DNA of 64,000 nucleotides from Prescottella subtropica. GTDB lineage: Bacteria; Actinomycetota; Actinomycetes; Mycobacteriales; Mycobacteriaceae. The position numbers were made by a program, and so were the translations under genes. The notes under the pieces were generated by a model. That model was not told the DNA's origin. It saw only the letters and a program-made list of their open reading frames with translations, and searched no databases. The DNA is taken from NCBI RefSeq assembly GCF_005434945.1, contig NZ_SKCH01000001.1:461440-525439 (forward strand). Reading direction: 5' to 3'. Shown piece after piece: positions 46,119-54,033 of the stretch. Position 1 is the stretch's first letter. Every line of letters begins with the position of its first letter.

Positions 46119-46738
46119 TCACAGATCGTGTTCGGTGATCATTCCGCTGTGCAGGGCCTTCTCGGCGAGCCGCAGCCGCTTCTGGTTCTGCGGCAGATCC
46201 TCCACCCGAACTTCCCGAACAGGGTCCGCAGGTGCGTCTTGACGGCGTCCACACTGAGGAACACCTCGTCGGCGATCGACTGATTCGACGCCGGGGCCGC
46301 GAACGTCGCATCGTGCTTGTACGGCCGGCACAGGGCGACGAGGATCGCCCGCTGCGTCTCGGTCAGCGACCGCACCTCCGGCAGATCGTCGGAGAGCTTC
46401 GTCGGATCGCCGTTCGGTTGCGACGGATCCCGGAATGCCAACGCGGAGTTGCCGATCCGGATGCTGTCCCCGTTGCGGAGCCGGCGCCGCCCGGAGATCC
46501 GTTCCCCGTCGACGAACGTGCCGTTGCGGGACAGGCCGTCGTCGACGATCGTCCAATCGGTACCGAACCGTTCGAGTGTCGCGTGCAACCGGGAGACCTC
46601 GGGGTCCGACACGAGGGGCACATCGGCGTCCGGGGCGCGCCCGACGGTGATCCGTGGACGGGTCTCGGGCAGCGGCACCTCGTGGGCACGGCCCGCCCGG
46701 TCGGTGTACCGCAGATACGGGGTCTCGGTCGTGCTCAT
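46119..46738 (-). pseudogene. FHA-domain/HTH protein gene with a one-base frameshift
   Basis: From ATG 46738 (MSTTETPYLRY, GGGAG before it) the frame encodes an FHA domain (about 28-100: ITVGRAPDADVPL, SRLHATLE, SRNGTFVDG), then a LuxR/sigma-4-like HTH ending SVDAVKTHLRTLFGKFG. There the frame turns into WRICRRTR and a late stop. Moving by one base restores VEDLPQNQKRLRLAEKALHS and a stop at 46119, the natural continuation of this FHA-HTH family. The shift lies in the C-run 46205-46207 (plus strand), consistent with loss of one base. It is either a real inactivation or altered C-terminus, or a sequencing error. Intact relatives bind phosphothreonine and probably DNA. Confidence 0.72.
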
Positions 46739-46823
46739 CACCGCTCCCGGGGCAGGGGGACGTTTCCATCGTGCCGCCGCGGACGGGTCGTGACAAGCAT
46801 GCACACGAGCCGTCGATTCGCCC

Positions 46824-46829
46824 TAGACT
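46824..46829 (+). promoter_or_regulatory. -10 element of a likely leaderless lipase transcript
   Basis: TAGACT ends 7 nt before the GTG start of the monoacylglycerol lipase, with no ribosome-binding site between. Transcription would begin at or next to the start codon, as in many leaderless actinomycete genes. Confidence 0.45.
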
Positions 46830-46836
46830 CGCGCTC

Positions 46837-47673
46837 GTGCAGCACACAGAGGCGGACTTCACCGGGGTGCGGGGCACCCGCATCGTCTACGACGTGTGGC
46901 GGCCGGACGGCCCACCCACCGGCACCCTGCTGCTCGTGCACGGCATCGGGGAACACGCCCGCCGCTACGACCATGTGATCGAACGCCTGGTCGGTCTCGG
47001 CCTCGTCGTGTACGCCCCCGACCACCGCGGCCACGGACGCTCCGGCGGCAAACGGATCGAACTGCACGACTGGACCGACTTCGGCGCCGACCTGCACCAC
47101 CTGGCGGGAATCGCCGCTGCCGAGAACCCGGGCCTGCCGCGATTCGTGCTGGGGCACAGCATGGGCGGCGCGATCGCCCTCACCTACGCCCTCGACCATC
47201 CGGGCGAACTGACGGGCCTGATCCTGTCCGCGCCCGCCGTCGTCGTCACCACCGACAAACCGAAGATCGTGATCGCACTCGGCAAACTCGTCGGCCGCGT
47301 CGCACCCAACGTCCCGGTCGAGACACTGGACGCGACGGCCGTCTCCCGCGACCCCGCCGTGGTGGCCGCCTACGAATCCGATCCGCTCGTCCACCACGGC
47401 AAGGTCACCGCCGGTATCGCCCGCGGCCTGCTCACCGCCGCCGAGAGCTTCCCGGCCCGGTTGCCGTCGCTCACCGTGCCCACCCTCGTCCTGCACGGCA
47501 CCGCCGACCGCCTCGTCGACGTCTCCGGCAGCCGGATGATCTCCGCCCGCGCCGGATCGACCGACCTCACCCTGAAGCTGTACGACGGCCTCTACCACGA
47601 GGTGTTCAACGAACCCGAACGCGAGACGGTGATCGGGGACGTCGTCGACTGGCTGACGCCGCGGCTGGGGTGA
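46837..47673 (+). CDS. Monoacylglycerol lipase (Rv0183-like alpha/beta hydrolase)
   Basis: 278 residues, alpha/beta hydrolase. Oxyanion motif LLVHGIGEHARRYDHV, PDHRGHGRSGGKR, nucleophile in LGHSMGG (about Ser112), acid in LHGTADRLVD (about 228) and His in YDGLYHEVFNEPER (about 258). It follows the M. tuberculosis Rv0183 monoacylglycerol lipase closely in length and motifs. It hydrolyses monoglycerides from host or membrane lipid. GTG start with no ribosome-binding site, but a TAGACT element just upstream suggests a leaderless message. Converges on the phytase-like gene with 10 bp between stops. Confidence 0.92.
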   Translation: MQHTEADFTGVRGTRIVYDVWRPDGPPTGTLLLVHGIGEHARRYDHVIERLVGLGLVVYAPDHRGHGRSGGKRIELHDWTDFGADLHHLAGIAAAENPGLPRFVLGHSMGGAIALTYALDHPGELTGLILSAPAVVVTTDKPKIVIALGKLVGRVAPNVPVETLDATAVSRDPAVVAAYESDPLVHHGKVTAGIARGLLTAAESFPARLPSLTVPTLVLHGTADRLVDVSGSRMISARAGSTDLTLKLYDGLYHEVFNEPERETVIGDVVDWLTPRLG

Positions 47674-47683
47674 GCGTTCGAGG

Positions 47684-48838
47684 TCAGCGCACCGCGAGCA
47701 CGTGGAACATCGTGTGCTGGCCGCCCTTCGCGTTGAAGTTGTCGTCGGCGACGATCACGACGGTGCGGGTGCCGTCGTCGAGCGTCGGGCCCCACGTGAT
47801 GCCCTCGACGTTGTCCGGGTCGGCGCCGGTGTCGGCGAAGTCGAACAGCAGCTTCTTCGGCATCGGGGTTTCGGTGCCGTCGAGGACGGCCCTGCCGTCG
47901 ACGGAGGTGGCGCCGGCGGTCGTCGTCCAGAACACCTGCGCCTCGACGCCGTTGCCGGGCACCGCACCCCGCTCGATCACCAGGAATTCGTCGTCGCCGA
48001 TCGCGAGGATCTCGGTGGCGCCGCGGTCCGCCTTCAACGTGTAGCCGGTGGAGTCGACGACGTCCGGGTAGACGCCGCTGATCGGATCGACCTCGTACAC
48101 GAACTCGTCGACCGCGTCGCCGCTCGCGCTGTCGAACACCAGGACCCGCGAATCGGTGCCGTTCTCGACGGTGGCGATCGTGCCGTCCTGGATCAGCGAG
48201 TTCTCGGTCAGGGCAAGCAGTTCCGATCCGTCCGTCGAGAACGTCAGACCCTCGAACGCGAGATTGTTGCGGATACCGGACGCCTGCGTGCCGTCCGGGC
48301 CTGCGGTGGGCAGATAGTGCTCGGGGACCGCGAAGTCCCGCACCACCGCGCCGTCCGCCGACGCCAGCCGCACGAACGGGGCGAGGAACTTCGACGCATC
48401 CCCCTCGCTCGAGTACACGAAATCGGTGGACCCGGCGACCCGGCGAATGGATTCGGGATCGACGCCCTTTTCCGGGTACGGGACACCCCCGATGTCGGTC
48501 AGCTCGATCATCGACGTGAACTCCGGTGCCGCACCGGTGAACTCGCCCTTGCCGTTCAACGGCAGCGTCAGCGTGTAGGCGCGGGCCGGACCGTTCTGGG
48601 CGCGGTCGTCGCTCACGACGAGGTAGCTGCCGGTGGTGGCGTCGTAGTCGATGCCGGACAGCCCGCCGAGCGGGCTGCCGAACGGGGTGAGCCCGTCGGG
48701 CACCTGCATCGTGGACAGATGCGTCACCGACGACACCGGCCGGATCTCGGTGTCGGCGTCGGCGTCGGCGTTCGAGCAGGCGCCGAGCACCAGGACGGCG
48801 GGGACGGCGAGCAGGGCACAGCGGCGGGAACGTTGCAT
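47684..48838 (-). CDS. Phytase-like / esterase-like beta-propeller lipoprotein
   Basis: 384 residues. Lipoprotein signal RSRRCALLAVPAVLVLGAC (lipobox LGAC, Cys at about 20). The mature part matches the family annotated as esterase-like activity of phytase: LGGLSGIDYDATTGSYLVVSDDR near the start, IRNNLAFEGLTFSTDGSELLALTEN in the middle, DNVEGITWGPTLDDGTRTVVIVADDNF near the end. Probably a surface-anchored propeller of unknown substrate. ATG chosen as it precedes the signal peptide; the longer frame is antisense to the epoxide hydrolase gene. Confidence 0.85.
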   Translation of the reverse strand: MQRSRRCALLAVPAVLVLGACSNADADADTEIRPVSSVTHLSTMQVPDGLTPFGSPLGGLSGIDYDATTGSYLVVSDDRAQNGPARAYTLTLPLNGKGEFTGAAPEFTSMIELTDIGGVPYPEKGVDPESIRRVAGSTDFVYSSEGDASKFLAPFVRLASADGAVVRDFAVPEHYLPTAGPDGTQASGIRNNLAFEGLTFSTDGSELLALTENSLIQDGTIATVENGTDSRVLVFDSASGDAVDEFVYEVDPISGVYPDVVDSTGYTLKADRGATEILAIGDDEFLVIERGAVPGNGVEAQVFWTTTAGATSVDGRAVLDGTETPMPKKLLFDFADTGADPDNVEGITWGPTLDDGTRTVVIVADDNFNAKGGQHTMFHVLAVR

Positions 48839-48997
48839 GCCAAGGAGCGTGGGTGGACCGAATGAACCGTTCCCCACGCGCAGGTGACCGGGGAGCGACG
48901 GTACGGCGGACGTCGGCGAAACTGTCGAACGTTCGGCGGGTGAACGAGGTATGCGGTTCATCGGGTGCGTGGCATCGAACTGTCGTATCGTCCGTAA

Positions 48998-49975
48998 ATG
49001 GCCGATCCTGCAACCACACTCACCCATCGGACCGTGCGTGTCGGGGACATCGACATGCACATCGCAGAGCAGGGCACGGGCGACCCCGTCGTCCTCTGTC
49101 ACGGATTCCCCGGGCTCTGGTACAGCTGGCGGCACCAGCTGTCGGCACTGTCCGCCGCCGGATACCGGGTGATAGCCCCCGACATGCGCGGCTACGGCCG
49201 CACCGACGTGCCGGCCGATCCGCGGGACTACGACCGCAAGCACAGCGTCGCCGACATGGTCGGTCTCCTCGACGCCCTCGACATCGACCGGGCCGTGTTC
49301 GCCGGGCACGACTTCGGAGCACAACTGGTGTGGGATCTGCCGGCGTGGGCGCCGGGCCGGGTGCGCGGCCTGATGCAGCTCAGTGTCCCGCGCACACCAC
49401 GGTCCCCGGTCCGCCCCACGACCGCGTTCCGGCACATGGCCTCCCAGCACTTCCTGCACATGCACTACTTCCAGGAGTACGGGCCCGCCGACCGTGAACT
49501 GGGAGAACATCCGCGCGAGTTCCTCGGCAAGATCTTCCACGCCCTCTCCGGCGCCAACCGCTACCTCGACTGCTGGAACTTCCCGACCGACGGCAACGGC
49601 TACCTCGACGTGCTGCCCGAACCGCCCGCACTGCCGTGGCCGTGGCTGTCGGAGAACGAATTCGACTACTACGTCCAGGAATTCACCCGCACCGGCTTCA
49701 CCGGCGGCCTCAACTGGTACCGCGCCGACGACTACGTCTGGGAACAGAACGCGGACCTGCAGTCCCGGCCGATCACCGTCCCCACCACGTTCATCGCCGG
49801 TGCCAAAGACCCCGTCCTCGAGATGATGGGCGCCACCCCGTTCGAGACCATGACCGAACTCGTCCCCGGCCTGCGCTCCACCCACGTCATCCCCGACGCC
49901 GGACACTTCGTGCAGATGGAGGCTGCCGAACAGGTGAACGCGGCGATGCTCGAGTTCCTGCGGACGCTCGAGTAA
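48998..49975 (+). CDS. Epoxide hydrolase-like alpha/beta hydrolase
   Basis: 325 residues. Oxyanion HGFPG (about 36-40), nucleophile Asp in GHDFGAQLVWDL (about 107), acid in FIAGAKDPVLEM and His in PDAGHFVQMEAAEQV, with a helical cap containing two candidate Tyr donors (DYYVQEF, NWYRADDY). Asp as nucleophile separates it from esterases and agrees with EphA/EphB-type soluble epoxide hydrolases. A TATCGT -10-like element ends 6 nt before the ATG with no ribosome-binding site: possibly leaderless. Converges on the DUF5313 gene. Confidence 0.88.
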   Translation: MADPATTLTHRTVRVGDIDMHIAEQGTGDPVVLCHGFPGLWYSWRHQLSALSAAGYRVIAPDMRGYGRTDVPADPRDYDRKHSVADMVGLLDALDIDRAVFAGHDFGAQLVWDLPAWAPGRVRGLMQLSVPRTPRSPVRPTTAFRHMASQHFLHMHYFQEYGPADRELGEHPREFLGKIFHALSGANRYLDCWNFPTDGNGYLDVLPEPPALPWPWLSENEFDYYVQEFTRTGFTGGLNWYRADDYVWEQNADLQSRPITVPTTFIAGAKDPVLEMMGATPFETMTELVPGLRSTHVIPDAGHFVQMEAAEQVNAAMLEFLRTLE

Positions 49976-49976
49976 C

Positions 49977-50372
49977 TCAGGGGCGGTGCGAGTATGCCTT
50001 CTCGTAGGCGGTCTTCTCGGCGTGGAGTCGTGCGGCCTTCTTCGGGTTCTCCAACTCGGGGGACAGGCCGTGCTTCTCGAGTCGGCGGCGACGGTTCTGG
50101 TCCATGTAGGCGGCCGCGAAGAACAGGGCCAGGAACACGCCGAGCAGCACCATCGACCCGCGCAGCCACAGAGGGCCGGGGAACAGGAAGAACGCCGCGA
50201 AGATCGGCAGGAACGGCACCATCGAGCGCACCAGGTGGCGGGGGACGGCCCAGTCGCCGATCAGATCGCTGCGCACCCAGTCCTGCATGGAGTCGGGCAG
50301 CTTGCCGCCGCACGCGTAACCGATCCACTGCAACGGGTTCGGGCGACGACGGCCCTGGTGCTCGCTGGTCAC
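49977..50372 (-). CDS. DUF5313 family membrane protein
   Basis: 131 residues. Begins RRPNPLQWIGYACGGKLPDSMQDWVRSDLIGDWAVPRHLVRS, the DUF5313 signature known from mycobacteria and relatives, then two hydrophobic helices (about 53-68 and 70-88) and a basic, Ala/Lys-rich tail. GTG start. Function unknown. It lies 60 bp downstream of the MarR-type gene on the same strand and may be read from it; the gap holds small direct repeats of CTGTTCGGCT. Confidence 0.85.
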   Translation of the reverse strand: MTSEHQGRRRPNPLQWIGYACGGKLPDSMQDWVRSDLIGDWAVPRHLVRSMVPFLPIFAAFFLFPGPLWLRGSMVLLGVFLALFFAAAYMDQNRRRRLEKHGLSPELENPKKAARLHAEKTAYEKAYSHRP

Positions 50373-50432
50373 GGGTATCTGTCCTTCTCGGCTGGAGGGG
50401 CTGTTCGGCTAGGGACTGTTCGGCTGGAGGGG

Positions 50433-50912
50433 TTATTCGGTGAGGGCGCCGGCGCGCAGGGCGGCGGCGTTGATGCGGGTGAGGACGGAATGCAGTTCCT
50501 CGAGTTCCTCGAGGCTCGAGCCGAGACGCCGGACGACGGTGCCGGGAATCTTCTCGGCCTGCTCGCGCAGGACCCGTCCGGCGTCGGTGAGGTCGACGAC
50601 GAGTTGCCGTTCGTCGGCGGCGCTGCGGGTGCGGGAGATCAGACCGCCCGCCTCGAGGCGTTTGAGCAGCGGGGACAGCGTCGGTGAATCGAGTTGCAGG
50701 GCCTGTCCGATCTCCTTGACCGACATCGGGGCGTCACCCCACAGCGCCAGCATCACCAGGTACTGCGGATGTGTCAGCCCCATCGGCTCGAGGATCGGCC
50801 GGTAGACGGACAGGACGGCCCGGTTGGCGACGGCGAGCGCGAAACACACTTGACGGTTGAGTGCCAGGGGGTCGATGTCACCCCAGTCGACGTCCTGTTC
50901 ATCCGTGATCAT
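50433..50912 (-). CDS. MarR-family regulator of the OhrR type
   Basis: 159 residues. Winged-helix: MSVKEIGQALQLDSPTLSPLLKRLEAGGLISRTRSAADERQLVVDLTDAG. The N-terminal helix has Cys23 in QVCFALAVANRAV and a Tyr 14 residues later (Tyr37), the spacing of the peroxide-sensing Cys15 and Tyr29 in B. subtilis OhrR; the second tyrosine (Tyr40 there) is His48 here (GLTHPQY). It may release DNA when Cys23 is oxidised by organic peroxide. No ohr gene lies beside it; the divergent neighbour is an acyl-CoA dehydrogenase. An inverted repeat lies just upstream of its ATG. Confidence 0.88.
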   Translation of the reverse strand: MITDEQDVDWGDIDPLALNRQVCFALAVANRAVLSVYRPILEPMGLTHPQYLVMLALWGDAPMSVKEIGQALQLDSPTLSPLLKRLEAGGLISRTRSAADERQLVVDLTDAGRVLREQAEKIPGTVVRRLGSSLEELEELHSVLTRINAAALRAGALTE

Positions 50913-50922
50913 GAAATGGAGC

Positions 50923-50943
50923 GTACACGATTGAGTCGTGCAC
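50923..50943. promoter_or_regulatory. Inverted repeat upstream of the OhrR-like gene, candidate autoregulatory site
   Basis: GTACACGA (50923-50930) and TCGTGCAC (50936-50943), 7 of 8 bp complementary, 5-bp spacer, centred 21 bp before the ATG. Size and place fit a MarR dimer site controlling its own gene. Confidence 0.45.
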
Positions 50944-50979
50944 TAACTAAATGCGTCCGACGTCTCGGGGTGGACAAAT

Positions 50980-50993
50980 GAGAACGTGTTCTA
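50980..50993 (+). promoter_or_regulatory. KstR-like operator in the promoter of the acyl-CoA dehydrogenase gene
   Basis: GAGAACGTGTTCTA contains the 12-bp perfect palindrome AGAACGTGTTCT (50981-50992) and agrees with the KstR consensus TnnAACnnGTTnnA at 7 of 8 fixed bases. It lies between TGGACA (50971-50976) and TATATG (50992-50997), a plausible promoter with a short spacer, so binding would block it. KstR controls cholesterol catabolism in Mycobacterium and Rhodococcus. Confidence 0.55.
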
Positions 50994-51076
50994 TATGTGT
51001 GGTTGTGACGGTCACCACGGGGCGGCCGGGCCTGTACCGCGGGCCACACCGACAGCGCATTCGACTGGAGTAAGAG

Positions 51077-52321
51077 ATGTACGAGTGGTCCGACACCGAC
51101 CTGATGTTCCGGGACGCCCTGCGCGGCTTCATCGACAAGGAGATCAAGCCGCACGCCGACAAGCTCGAGAGCGGTGAACTGCCGCCGTTCGAGATCATCC
51201 GCAAGATGTACGCCACCTTCGGCATGGACGAGATGGCCACCGAATCCCTAGAGAAGGCGTTCGCCAAGGAGGAAGCCAAGGAGCGCGGCGAGACCGTGCC
51301 CGAGTCCGGGGAGAAGGGCGGCGGCTTCAGCGGCGCCGGCAGCATGGGCGTCATCCTCAACAGCGAACTCGCCGGCGTGAGCCTCGGTCTGGTCGCGTCG
51401 ATGGGCGTGAGCCTCGGCCTGACCGTCGGCACCCTGCGCAGCCGCGGCACCCTCGCGCAGAAGAAGCGCTGGCTGCCCGAACTCGTCACGATGGAGAAGG
51501 TGGGCGCGTGGGCGATCACCGAACCCGACTCCGGCTCCGACGCATTCGGCGGCATGAAGTCGTACGTCCGCCGCGACGGCGACGACTACATCCTCAACGG
51601 GCAGAAGACGTTCATCACCAACGGTCCCTACGCCGACGTCACCATCGTCTACGCCAAGTTGGACGAGGGCGACGCGTCCGTCGACCGCCGCGACCGCAAG
51701 GTCCTCGGCTTCGTCCTCGACAAGGGCATGGAAGGCTTCACCCAGAGCGCGCCGTTCAAGAAGATGGGCATGAACTCGTCGCCCACCGGTGAACTGTTCT
51801 TCGACAACGTCCGCATCTCCAAGGACCGACTGCTCGGCGAGACCGAGAACCCCGCCAAGGGCGACGGCAAGGAAAGCGCCAAGGAATCCTTCGCGGCCGA
51901 ACGCATCGGCATCGCGTCCCTCGCGCTCGGCATCATCAACGAATGCCAGCGGCTGTCCATCGACTACGCCAAGAACCGCAAGCTGTGGGGTAAGGAGATC
52001 GCCCAGTTCCAGCTCATCCAGCTCAAGCTCGCCGAAATGGAAGTCGCCCGCCTCAACGTGCAGAACATGGTGTTCAACGCCATCGAACGCACCGCCGCCG
52101 GTAACCCCGTCACCCTCGCCGAGGCGTCGGCGATGAAGCTGTACTCGTCGCGCGCCGCCACCGAAGTCGCCATGGAAGCCGTGCAGCTGTTCGGCGGCAA
52201 CGGCTACATGGCCGAATACAAGGTCGAACAGCTCGCCCGCGACGCCAAGTCGCTCATGATCTACGCAGGCTCCAACGAAATCCAGGTCACCCACATCGCA
52301 AAGGGCCTGCTGGGCAAGTGA
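51077..52321 (+). CDS. Acyl-CoA dehydrogenase (FadE type)
   Basis: 414-residue flavoenzyme forming trans-2-enoyl-CoA. FAD/substrate segment VGAWAITEPDSGSDAFGG (about 145-162), ILNGQKTFITNGPYAD, family C-terminal segment VQLFGGNGYMAEYKVEQLARDAK and IYAGSNEIQVTHIAKGLLGK. The first 100 residues hold an unusual Lys/Glu/Gly-rich insertion (about 60-90: FAKEEAKERGETVPESGEKGG) between helices. A KstR-like box lies 84 bp upstream, which suggests steroid or lipid control. Monocistronic: two hairpins follow. Divergent from the OhrR-like regulator. Confidence 0.92.
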   Translation: MYEWSDTDLMFRDALRGFIDKEIKPHADKLESGELPPFEIIRKMYATFGMDEMATESLEKAFAKEEAKERGETVPESGEKGGGFSGAGSMGVILNSELAGVSLGLVASMGVSLGLTVGTLRSRGTLAQKKRWLPELVTMEKVGAWAITEPDSGSDAFGGMKSYVRRDGDDYILNGQKTFITNGPYADVTIVYAKLDEGDASVDRRDRKVLGFVLDKGMEGFTQSAPFKKMGMNSSPTGELFFDNVRISKDRLLGETENPAKGDGKESAKESFAAERIGIASLALGIINECQRLSIDYAKNRKLWGKEIAQFQLIQLKLAEMEVARLNVQNMVFNAIERTAAGNPVTLAEASAMKLYSSRAATEVAMEAVQLFGGNGYMAEYKVEQLARDAKSLMIYAGSNEIQVTHIAKGLLGK

Positions 52322-52328
52322 AGTCGTT

Positions 52329-52360
52329 CCCCGGTCCGCGTGGAGTTGCGCGGACCGGGG
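52329..52360 (+). terminator. Terminator hairpin after the acyl-CoA dehydrogenase gene
   Basis: CCCCGGTCCGCG (52329-52340) and CGCGGACCGGGG (52349-52360), perfect 12-bp stem, 8-nt loop, 8 nt after the stop. No T-run. Confidence 0.7.
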
Positions 52361-52393
52361 CATCTCGGCGGCAGGACTGTGCCGGGGTGAACG

Positions 52394-52433
52394 ACTGTGG
52401 CCGCCCACCCCGGTCGGGGTGGGCGGCCACAGT
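52394..52433. terminator. Bidirectional terminator between convergent genes
   Basis: ACTGTGGCCGCCCACCCC (52394-52411) and its perfect complement at 52416-52433 with loop GGTC: an 18-bp stem 14 bp from the stop of the YVTN gene. It probably ends both convergent transcripts; the first hairpin at 52329 serves the plus strand as well. Confidence 0.75.
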
Positions 52434-52447
52434 GTGTGGACGGTGGG

Positions 52448-53779
52448 TCAGTACCCGAGTGACCCGAGTGATCCGGTAGCGGGTGCGGTGGTGTCGGTGA
52501 TGTCGAGGACGACCGGCAGGGCGGCGGGTGCACCGATCCCGTTGGCGGCGGCGATCGTGAACTCGAATCGGCCTGCGGTGGTGGGGGTTCCGGACAGGAT
52601 CCCGTCGCCGGTCAGGGTCAGACCGTCGGGCAGGGTCAGACCGTCGGGCAGGGTCAGACCGTCGGGCAGGGTGCCGGCGGTGACGGTCACGGTCGGCGCG
52701 GGCTGTCCGGCGACGGTGAAGGCATGACGGTAGGGCTCGCCGACGGTCCCGGCGGCCGGGACTCCGGTGAGGGTCGGTGCCCTCTCGATCGCGATCACCG
52801 ACACCGTGCCGTCGCCGTAGTTGGCGGTGTAGGCGCGGTCCCCGCTGACCGCCACCCCGAACGGCTTCGCGCCGACGGTGATGGTGGCGGTGACAGTCGG
52901 TGGGACGGCGGTGGTGTCGATCACCGACACCGTGCCGATGTCGAAGTTGGTGACGTAGGCGCGGTCGCCGTCGGCCGCCACCCCGGATGGCTGCACGCCG
53001 ACGGTGATGGTGTCGGTGACGGCCGGTGGGGTGGCGGTGGTGTCGATCACCGACATCGTGCCGTAGCCGGGGTTGGTGACGTAGGCGCGGGACCCGTCCG
53101 GGGTGACCGCCACTCCGAACGGTTGCCCGCCGACGGTGATGGTGTCGGTGACGGTCGGGGTGGTGGTGTCGATCACCGACACCGTGCCGCTGCCCTGGTT
53201 GGTGACGTAGACGCGGTCGCCGTCGACCGCCACCCCCCGCGGCCACGCGCCGACCGGGATGGTGGTGGTGACCGCCGGTGGGGCGGCGGTGGTGTCGATC
53301 ACCGACACCGTGCCGTCGGCCCAGTTGGTGACGTAGGCGCGGTCGCCGTCGACCGCCACCTCCTGCGGCAACGTGCCGACTGTGATGGTGGCGGTGACCG
53401 CCGGTGGGGCGGCGGTGGTGTCGATCACCGACACCGTGCCGCTGCCCTGGTTGGTGACGTAGGCGCGGTCCCCGCTGACCGCCACCCCCCGCGGCCGCGC
53501 GCCGACCCCGATGGTGGCGGTGACGGCCGGTGGGACGGCGGTGGTGTCGATCACCGACACCGTGTCGTCGCTGTCGTTGGTGACGTAGGCGCGGTCGCCG
53601 TCGACCGCCACCCCGGACGGCTGCCCGACGACTGCGATGGTGTCGGTGACGGTGTCCGCGGCGGCCGGCCCGGCCACCGTAGTCGTCAGGACCGCGGCGA
53701 TCGTGAGCACACCGGCACCGACTGTCGCCGCACCACGGGTCAGCCGCCCCCGGAGGCGTGGTTGGTCGAGGATGGACAT
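52448..53779 (-). CDS. Secreted seven-blade YVTN beta-propeller protein with Ig-like C-terminus
   Basis: 443 residues. Signal peptide LTRGAATVGAGVLTIAAVLTTTVAGPAAAD (cleavage near 41). Seven blades follow (about 43-330), each with the pattern PxGVAVDGDRAYVTN...GTVSVIDTT. After them come a spacer (RAPTLTGVPAAGTVGEP) and a putative-Ig-like domain with GILSGTPTTAGRFEFTIAAANG. Three copies of LPDGLT in a row lie inside this domain. The protein ends SLGSLGY without a membrane anchor or sorting motif. ATG chosen before the signal peptide. Such propellers usually bind partners or ligands outside the cell; function unknown. Confidence 0.88.
   Translation of the reverse strand: MSILDQPRLRGRLTRGAATVGAGVLTIAAVLTTTVAGPAAADTVTDTIAVVGQPSGVAVDGDRAYVTNDSDDTVSVIDTTAVPPAVTATIGVGARPRGVAVSGDRAYVTNQGSGTVSVIDTTAAPPAVTATITVGTLPQEVAVDGDRAYVTNWADGTVSVIDTTAAPPAVTTTIPVGAWPRGVAVDGDRVYVTNQGSGTVSVIDTTTPTVTDTITVGGQPFGVAVTPDGSRAYVTNPGYGTMSVIDTTATPPAVTDTITVGVQPSGVAADGDRAYVTNFDIGTVSVIDTTAVPPTVTATITVGAKPFGVAVSGDRAYTANYGDGTVSVIAIERAPTLTGVPAAGTVGEPYRHAFTVAGQPAPTVTVTAGTLPDGLTLPDGLTLPDGLTLTGDGILSGTPTTAGRFEFTIAAANGIGAPAALPVVLDITDTTAPATGSLGSLGY
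52914..53550 (-). repeat. 126-bp tandem repeat units inside the propeller gene
   Basis: The segment GTGTCGATCACCGACA (plus-strand reading, one copy with a single change) recurs at 52914, 53040, 53166, 53292, 53418 and 53544, exactly 126 bp apart each time. Units are highly similar at DNA level across most of their length, showing recent blade duplication or gene conversion. Confidence 0.85.
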
Positions 53780-53885
53780 GGAGGAGGTTTCCTTCCCGAG
53801 ACGGTCCGCACCCCACCGGTACCGCCAGGGCACGCGGCAGCCACGCTCCGGTAGCCACCCGGAAAAGAACGTAACGGACACCAGC

Positions 53886-53906
53886 CCGGAAACGGGCCGT
53901 TTCCGG
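53886..53906. promoter_or_regulatory. Palindrome upstream of the propeller gene, candidate operator
   Basis: CCGGAAACGG (53886-53895) and CCGTTTCCGG (53897-53906) with one central base, 107 bp before the ATG of the propeller gene. The lack of a loop makes an RNA hairpin unlikely and fits a dimeric protein site. Regulator unknown. Confidence 0.4.
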
Positions 53907-54033
53907 CCACATCCGGCCCCACCGGAGACGTGGAATCCGCGCAGTGATCGCTGCGCGGACCTGTCAGGTCTGGGGTGTCGTGGCCACTGTGTAGGCACTA
54001 CTGCACAAACCTGGTGAACTGCGCAGATGCCTG

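Noticed and set aside
45858..46283. Plus-strand ORF of 141 codons
   Set aside because: Arg-rich shadow frame; the meaningful signal in the region is the sigma relic in another frame.
48926..48935. CGAACGTTCG as a LexA box
   Set aside because: Actinomycete SOS boxes need a 4-bp spacer between CGAAC and GTTCG; here there is none.
52914..53550. CRISPR-like array
   Set aside because: The 126-bp periods are in-frame coding repeats of a beta-propeller; no short repeats with unique spacers or cas genes.
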